A stretch of DNA of 46,542 bases, taken from the NCBI GenBank assembly GCA_031292525.1, contig JARLGY010000043.1, positions 1 through 46,542 of the forward strand, in the 5' to 3' direction. The position numbers and the translations under genes were made by a program. The DNA comes from Flavipsychrobacter sp. (GTDB taxonomy: Bacteria; Bacteroidota; Bacteroidia; Chitinophagales; Chitinophagaceae). Below the pieces are notes generated by a model. That model saw nothing but the letters and a program-made list of their open reading frames with translations, was not told the DNA's origin and searched no databases. Of the stretch, positions 41,823 through 46,542 are shown in pieces (positions within the stretch are counted from its first letter, which is position 1; each line of letters starts with the position of its first letter).

Positions 41823-43193
41823 TTGCTGAAAGAACTGCCAGGTGCGTTATTGCAACAACTACAAAGTGTTGAAGGTTTTGATGAAGCCGCGTTTAAAGCA
41901 GCTCACCAGGAACCTGCGGTGACCTCTGTGCGACTGCATCCTGTAAAAGGTAGTGATCTGTATGGTCAGAATAAGGCCATACCATGGTGCCCAGATGGGC
42001 GTTACCTACCCCAGAGACCTGTGTTTACAACAGACCCGGCCTATCATGCAGGTGCATATTATGTACAAGAGGCATCGTCTATGTTCCTGGATTATATGTT
42101 CAGGCAGGTTGTGGGTAATAAAACAGGATTGCGTGTACTGGATCTATGTGCTGCACCCGGTGGTAAGAGCACATTGATAGCGTCTCTGTTGGATAGAGAT
42201 AGCTTACTGATATCAAATGAAGTGATACGCCCTCGCTCCTCTATACTGGAGGAAAACATGATAAGGTGGGGATATAGTAACACATGGGTCACCTCTAATG
42301 ATCCTCGTGACTTTGGTAAAATACCCGGATATTTTGATGTGATAGTGGCTGATGTTCCGTGTAGTGGGTCGGGCCTTTTTCGTAAAGATGAAAAAGCGCT
42401 GGATGAGTGGAGCATAGATAATGTGAACCTGTGCAGCCAGCGGCAACAGAGAATACTTGCCGATGTATGGCCAGCATTGAAACAAGATGGCATACTTATA
42501 TACGCTACGTGCTCTTATTCGCCACAGGAAGATGAGGAGATATTGGACTGGCTTGCTGATACATATGATGCAGCTACCGTTAAAGTGGACCTACCAGAAG
42601 ACTGGGGCGTTGTTGCAGTGACTTCTAAAAAACGAGGAATGTGTGGGTATCGTTTCTTCCCGGACAAGATACAGGGGGAAGGCTTTTTTATAGCAGCAAT
42701 ACAAAAAAAAGATGTGAGTGAGCGGTTACGTTATCCGCGTTTCAAAACGGCTAATAACAGGCAGTTACAAGAACAAGCCTCGTTCTTGTTGCAGCCGCAA
42801 GACTATTGTTTCCTGCAGACTGATAATTATACTATAGCAATTAATCCGCAGCACGAGGAAGACCTACAGATACTACAAAAGACTTTATATTTCCGTAAGG
42901 CCGGGATTGCCTTAGGTGAAGCTGCGGGGAAAGACTGGTTGCCTGCACATAATATAGCATTGAGTGTTGATACCGCAAAAGATCTGGCACATTTTGAAGT
43001 AAACAAAGAGCAGGCGCTGCACTATCTTAAAAAAGAAGAGATGGGTGTATTGCCTGATGGAAAAGGGTGGTATATGGTTACATACAATGGCTTGGGTCTA
43101 GGGTGGTTAAAGGCGCTAGGGAATAGGGCCAATAACTATTTACCTAAGAACTGGCGTATACGCATGGAGATCACAGATTCTGATTGGGCATAA
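41823..43193 (+). CDS. NOL1/NOP2/sun-type rRNA (cytosine-C5) methyltransferase, RsmF-like
   Basis: The 456-residue enzyme methylates a cytosine in rRNA (RsmF in E. coli acts on C1407 of 16S; the target here is inferred). The SAM site is LDLCAAPGGKSTLIASLL near 104-121. The catalytic pair is DVPCSGSGLF near 175-184 and YATCSYSPQEDEE near 227-239. The C-terminal 180 residues form a PUA-like/RsmF RNA-binding domain. The start appears to be TTG at 41823, since no ATG lies near the N-terminus before the conserved region. It lies 13 bases after purB, in the same direction. Confidence 0.9.
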   Translation: MLKELPGALLQQLQSVEGFDEAAFKAAHQEPAVTSVRLHPVKGSDLYGQNKAIPWCPDGRYLPQRPVFTTDPAYHAGAYYVQEASSMFLDYMFRQVVGNKTGLRVLDLCAAPGGKSTLIASLLDRDSLLISNEVIRPRSSILEENMIRWGYSNTWVTSNDPRDFGKIPGYFDVIVADVPCSGSGLFRKDEKALDEWSIDNVNLCSQRQQRILADVWPALKQDGILIYATCSYSPQEDEEILDWLADTYDAATVKVDLPEDWGVVAVTSKKRGMCGYRFFPDKIQGEGFFIAAIQKKDVSERLRYPRFKTANNRQLQEQASFLLQPQDYCFLQTDNYTIAINPQHEEDLQILQKTLYFRKAGIALGEAAGKDWLPAHNIALSVDTAKDLAHFEVNKEQALHYLKKEEMGVLPDGKGWYMVTYNGLGLGWLKALGNRANNYLPKNWRIRMEITDSDWA

Positions 43194-43218
43194 TTGTTGT
43201 ACTTTACTAATTATAAAC

Positions 43219-44064
43219 ATGTATAAGATGTTTTCAAAAATTTTAGCTGTCGTTTTGTTGTGTTGTATAACAACCTGCGCTGTGGCCCAAAATAAGGATA
43301 GCCTCTTTGTTTCTTTCAGTGAAGGGAACTGGTTGGTGCCGCATAAGGTTCTTCCGGGGGAGAACGTTGTTATCATTGCTCATGCCTTTCATGTGCCTGC
43401 ATCTACCCTTGCTGACATGAATGGAATTCCAGCTACTTCAACTACTTTAAATAAAAGCACGGTCAATATTCCGGTAGGTGATTATAACCTGCTTAAAAGC
43501 CGTCCTGCAAAAACGGTATCTGCACGTATGTTATTTTATAAGTGTAAGAAAGGCGAAAATGTATTTCGTATTGCCACACGCTCAGGTGTAAGCCAGGACA
43601 ACCTGACACAATTAAACAACTTGCAGAGCAATAATTTTTATGAAGGCCAGGTATTATTGCTTGGTTGGGTGTTATATGACTCAACCCCTGTAGGGACCGT
43701 TTTGGGCGATAAATACAGCACTCTTCCTTCAGACAGCGTACCAGCAGAGCAGCGGCTTTATTTAACACAGACAGGTGATGAAGCAAATATAACTGAAGAA
43801 AAAGGTACAGCTGTTTTCTATGAAGCTATTGGCAGGGTAGGCGGAGCATATTATGCATTTCATAATGGCACATCGCGCGGTACCATTATCAAAGTTTATA
43901 ATCCCGGCAATGGTAAAACTATTTACGTAAAAGTGATGGGGCCATTACCAAATACTAAACAGTATTACAATGCTACAATAGGTATAAGTGGCACGGCCAA
44001 AGCAGCGCTAGGAGTAACAGACTCGCGTATGTGGTGCGAGCTGAAGTTTGCAACTGCAAACTAA
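43219..44064 (+). CDS. Exported LysM + double-psi beta-barrel protein
   Basis: The 281-residue protein has a signal peptide (ILAVVLLCCITTCAVAQ). Two LysM-type repeats follow: HKVLPGENVVIIAHAFHVPASTLADMNG near 39-66 and YKCKKGENVFRIATRSGVSQDNLTQLNN near 109-136, each for binding glycan. The last 90 residues read like a DPBB fold (GRVGGAYYAFHNGTSRGTIIKVYNPGNGKTIYVKVMG). The layout is LysM-LysM-barrel, reminiscent of RlpA/EXPB-like wall-binding proteins. It probably binds peptidoglycan in the periplasm. ATG at 43219 or 43228 could be the start. Confidence 0.8.
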   Translation: MYKMFSKILAVVLLCCITTCAVAQNKDSLFVSFSEGNWLVPHKVLPGENVVIIAHAFHVPASTLADMNGIPATSTTLNKSTVNIPVGDYNLLKSRPAKTVSARMLFYKCKKGENVFRIATRSGVSQDNLTQLNNLQSNNFYEGQVLLLGWVLYDSTPVGTVLGDKYSTLPSDSVPAEQRLYLTQTGDEANITEEKGTAVFYEAIGRVGGAYYAFHNGTSRGTIIKVYNPGNGKTIYVKVMGPLPNTKQYYNATIGISGTAKAALGVTDSRMWCELKFATAN

Positions 44065-44099
44065 TGCCCTGAAATTATCCGATATTGCAGCTTGTTATT

Positions 44100-45116
44100 A
44101 TGAAGATACTTGTCATACGCTTTTCATCTATTGGCGATATTGTGCTTACCACACCTGTGGTGCGTTGTCTGAAACAACAAAAGCCAGGCACAGAAATACA
44201 TTATCTCACCAAGGCGGTTTACGGTTCTATCCTTGCATACAACCCTTACATTGATAAGCTGCACTATCTTGAAGATGATCTGGATAAAGTTGCAGAAGCG
44301 CTGAAAAAAGAGCACTTTGATTACGTGGTGGACCTGCATCATAATCTGCGCACATTAAGGATAAAAAGAGCGCTGAATGTAAAGAGTTTCTCCTACAACA
44401 AACTAAATATTGAAAAGTGGCTGCTGGTAAACTTTAAATGGCACACAATGCCTGACAAAAGCATTGTTGATCGTTACTTTGAGACGATTGCACCACTTGA
44501 GGTTGAGAATGATGGTAAAGGGTTGGATTATTTCCTGGAAGACAGTGTGGAAATCACAAATAAAGACATACCTATGAGCCATTGGAATGGCTATGTTGGG
44601 TGTGTGATTGGAGGATCGTACAATACAAAGAAGTTGCCTGTTGCACAATGGCACAAACTGTTCCAGGCTATGCCTTATCCTGTAATCTTGCTGGGTGGCC
44701 CGGGAGATGTTGAAGAGGGTAGGCAAGTGGCAGCGCTTGACTCAATAAGGATATACAATGCCTGTGGTAAATTTAACCTGGAGGAGTCTGCAAGACTGGT
44801 ACAAATGGCACGAGTGATAGTAAGTAACGATACCGGCCTGATGCATATTGCAGCAGCTTACAAAAAGCCTGTTCTTTCTTTATGGGGTAATACCTCTCCT
44901 GAAATGGGGATGTTTCCCTACTATGGATACAATAATCTGAAAAGCAGACCTGCGCCACAGTCACTTATTTTTGAGAATAAAAATCTGAGCTGTCACCCAT
45001 GCAGCAAGCTAGGTTATAATAAGTGTCCCCAAAAACATTTCAACTGTATGAACGGTTTGAATATGAATGAATTGGCGGAGGCTGTAAAAAATATCTGGAA
45101 AAGTCCCCAACTATAA
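44100..45116 (+). CDS. Family 9 glycosyltransferase (LPS heptosyltransferase-like)
   Basis: The 338-residue GT-B enzyme begins with MKILVIRFSSIGDIVLTTPVVRCL, the family 9 opening; an upstream TTG at 44085 is less likely. VIGGSYNTKKLPVAQWHKL near 166-184 and VSNDTGLMHIAAAYKKPVLSLWGNTSPEMG near 240-269 form the donor-binding half. Family members add heptose or related sugars to lipopolysaccharide core. A cysteine-rich tail (CHPCSKLGYNKCPQKHFNCMNG) is common in this family. It acts at the inner face of the inner membrane. Confidence 0.9.
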   Translation: MKILVIRFSSIGDIVLTTPVVRCLKQQKPGTEIHYLTKAVYGSILAYNPYIDKLHYLEDDLDKVAEALKKEHFDYVVDLHHNLRTLRIKRALNVKSFSYNKLNIEKWLLVNFKWHTMPDKSIVDRYFETIAPLEVENDGKGLDYFLEDSVEITNKDIPMSHWNGYVGCVIGGSYNTKKLPVAQWHKLFQAMPYPVILLGGPGDVEEGRQVAALDSIRIYNACGKFNLEESARLVQMARVIVSNDTGLMHIAAAYKKPVLSLWGNTSPEMGMFPYYGYNNLKSRPAPQSLIFENKNLSCHPCSKLGYNKCPQKHFNCMNGLNMNELAEAVKNIWKSPQL

Positions 45117-45137
45117 CTTAGTTATTTCATGTCTTCA

Positions 45138-45167
45138 TTGTTGTTGCAAGTGTTTTAATTAATCTTG
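45138..45167 (+). promoter_or_regulatory. Candidate promoter of the secreted surface-protein gene
   Basis: TTG at 45138-45140, a 19-base spacer and TAATCTTG at 45160-45167, one mismatch from TAnnTTTG. The ATG follows 21 bases later at 45189. Confidence 0.5.
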
Positions 45168-45188
45168 GTAAAACAATAAATCCCTGAC

Positions 45189-46542
45189 ATGAAAAACTTT
45201 ACAAAAGCCATCCTGGCTTGCATGACACTGCTATGCCTACTACCCACCAAAGCTAAGGGGAACCACTGCGCCGGCGCTGAAATTGAGTACGAATGGATAA
45301 GTGGTTCCACATACAGGTTGTACTATAAATTCTACCGTGCTTGCGAAACCAACTCCCCTGCTGCACCTGCCGATGTAACCGTATGTTATCATAATCAGTG
45401 CAGTCCCAACCAATATTCAATTGTGTTGCAACCATTGGTTGGTCTGTTGCCTCCTCCCAATCCCCGTGGATTAAGCCAGGGCGATGATATTTCGTATTTA
45501 TGTCCCGGCTTGCTATCTACCTGTTCAGATCCAACCAGTAACTTGCCCGGCTACCAGATATTTTGGTACACAGGTGTGGTTACATTGGCCATGCAATGCA
45601 ATTACTGGACGTTTGAATGTACCAATACTGCACGCAATACAGGTATTATGAATTTATTCAACCCTGGAGGTAATGCTATCTATGTATCTACTACACTTGA
45701 TAACCTGGATGCCCAAGGTGATACTTCGCCCGACTTTTCTTCTTTACCAGTACCTTATACCTGTATCAATCAGCCCTATACCTATAACAATGGCGCATTT
45801 GATATAAACAATGATTCGCTTCATTTTGATATGATAAATCCTCTGACCGGTGGTTGTGGCGCTGGAGCTAACCCTGCGGCCATACCTTTTGTTTCGCCTT
45901 CAAATACCCCCTTGGACACAAACAATTATAACCTGCTTAATAATCCATTGGTATGCGCATATACGTTCCAGTTTAATAATAATACCGGCTCTATGTATTT
46001 TATACCTACACTGCAGCAAAAAGCTGTGCTGGCTGTGCGCGTTACTGAATACCGTAAGATAAATGGTGTACCTACAAAAATAGGTACTATTGAGCGTGAT
46101 ATACAAATGGTGATAGTGCCCTGCAGCAATGAACAGCCTGTATTTGATGTTGAGGCCAATACGTTATCTGGTGGTACTCTTGACCCTGCTACCGGAACCA
46201 TTTTTGCATGCAGTCTTAATCCTGTGCATTTTTGCTTTACTTCTACAAGTGCCAATCCTACATCACTGCTTTTGGCATCAGATAACCACTCTACTGTTAT
46301 CCCCGGAGCTACGGTAATATATTCAGGACCTCCGGATTCATTGAAAGGTTGTTTTACCTGGACGCCACAGCCTACAGATACCGGTGAAAAGGTGTTTACT
46401 GTTCTTATAAAGGATTCATCATGTACTCCGTCATCAGGAGGTTATATACTGCAACAGGTATATACCATACCTATCTTTATATTCCCACAAACAGCGATAT
46501 TGAACGATACTACAATATGCTCTGGCGATGCAGCGAACCTGC
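45189..46542 (+). CDS. Large secreted surface protein, probable gliding/adhesion type (partial, cut at right edge)
   Basis: An open frame runs from ATG 45189 to the window edge (451 codons) without a stop. A signal peptide (AILACMTLLCLLPTKAKG) is followed by HCAGAEIEYEWISGSTYRLYYKFYRACE, an opening I associate with long Bacteroidota proteins that carry PKD-like repeats and a C-terminal T9SS or gliding-motility domain. Many cysteines (CYHNQCSPN, CPGLLSTC, CNYWTFEC) suggest disulfides. Near the edge FTWTPQPTDTGEKVFTVLIKDSSC reads as an immunoglobulin/cadherin-like strand pattern, and TTICSGDAANL begins another repeat. Length and terminal sorting domain cannot be seen. Confidence 0.8.
   Translation, partial: MKNFTKAILACMTLLCLLPTKAKGNHCAGAEIEYEWISGSTYRLYYKFYRACETNSPAAPADVTVCYHNQCSPNQYSIVLQPLVGLLPPPNPRGLSQGDDISYLCPGLLSTCSDPTSNLPGYQIFWYTGVVTLAMQCNYWTFECTNTARNTGIMNLFNPGGNAIYVSTTLDNLDAQGDTSPDFSSLPVPYTCINQPYTYNNGAFDINNDSLHFDMINPLTGGCGAGANPAAIPFVSPSNTPLDTNNYNLLNNPLVCAYTFQFNNNTGSMYFIPTLQQKAVLAVRVTEYRKINGVPTKIGTIERDIQMVIVPCSNEQPVFDVEANTLSGGTLDPATGTIFACSLNPVHFCFTSTSANPTSLLLASDNHSTVIPGATVIYSGPPDSLKGCFTWTPQPTDTGEKVFTVLIKDSSCTPSSGGYILQQVYTIPIFIFPQTAILNDTTICSGDAANL

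Noticed and set aside
1-46542. tRNA, rRNA, riboswitch or CRISPR array
   Set aside because: The gaps between genes are short and show no cloverleaf, conserved rRNA block, known aptamer or regularly spaced repeats on reading.

Overview
The window is chromosomal DNA of a Bacteroidota bacterium, probably of the Chitinophagaceae/Sphingobacteriales type. This rests on a PorD homologue (type IX secretion), a C-terminal type A sorting domain on a secreted propeller protein, the coaBC-porD-DUF4296 gene order, promoters of the Bacteroidota form TTG-N19-TAnnTTTG, weak Shine-Dalgarno sites, and many family-typical proteins. No rRNA, tRNA, CRISPR array or prophage was seen. Taxonomy is inferred from gene content, not from a marker alignment.

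Layout. 1-0.35 kb: the cut 3' end of an IS4-type transposase and a large imperfect hairpin. 0.36-3.2 kb: a membrane glycosyltransferase, rsmG, an ECF sigma factor and an overlapping small membrane anti-sigma-like gene. 3.2-10.1 kb: a secreted unknown (minus strand), then coaBC-porD-DUF4296 lipoprotein and a large M1 peptidase with a barrel-like C-terminus. 10.1-13.2 kb: valS and a small GldM-C-like exported protein (minus). 13.5-20 kb: a seven-bladed propeller T9SS cargo, a DEAD-box helicase, an RlpA-like protein with a strong terminator, a SET-domain protein and an M14 carboxypeptidase. 20-22.3 kb: two tandem acyltransferase-3 paralogues (minus). 22.3-30 kb: a regulatory block of rpoN, an NtrC-type activator and two soluble histidine kinases (minus), plus a divergent CHASE3-type membrane kinase. 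30.1-34.7 kb: a pectin operon (GH105, CE8, kduD, kduI). 34.8-38.9 kb: glgX, a small membrane protein and an MHS-type transporter. 39.1-46.5 kb: a DUF1624 acyltransferase (minus), purB, an RsmF-like rRNA methyltransferase, a LysM+DPBB protein, a GT9 glycosyltransferase, and the start of a large secreted surface protein running off the right end.

How the genes work together. The pectin operon can de-esterify pectin, hydrolyse unsaturated oligogalacturonides outside the cytoplasm and convert the released sugar to 2-keto-3-deoxygluconate inside. It has no SusC/SusD pair, lyase, kdgK or kdgA here, so it must depend on other loci. The rpoN block looks like a self-contained sigma-54 signalling module with several candidate kinase inputs and one activator output. 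PorD and two likely cargo proteins show an active type IX secretion route. Points most worth a second look: the non-canonical residues in the CoaC half of CoaBC, the sigma-54/kinase block, the peptidase-barrel fusion, the bacterial SET protein, the apparently leaderless purB promoter and the acyltransferase duplication.
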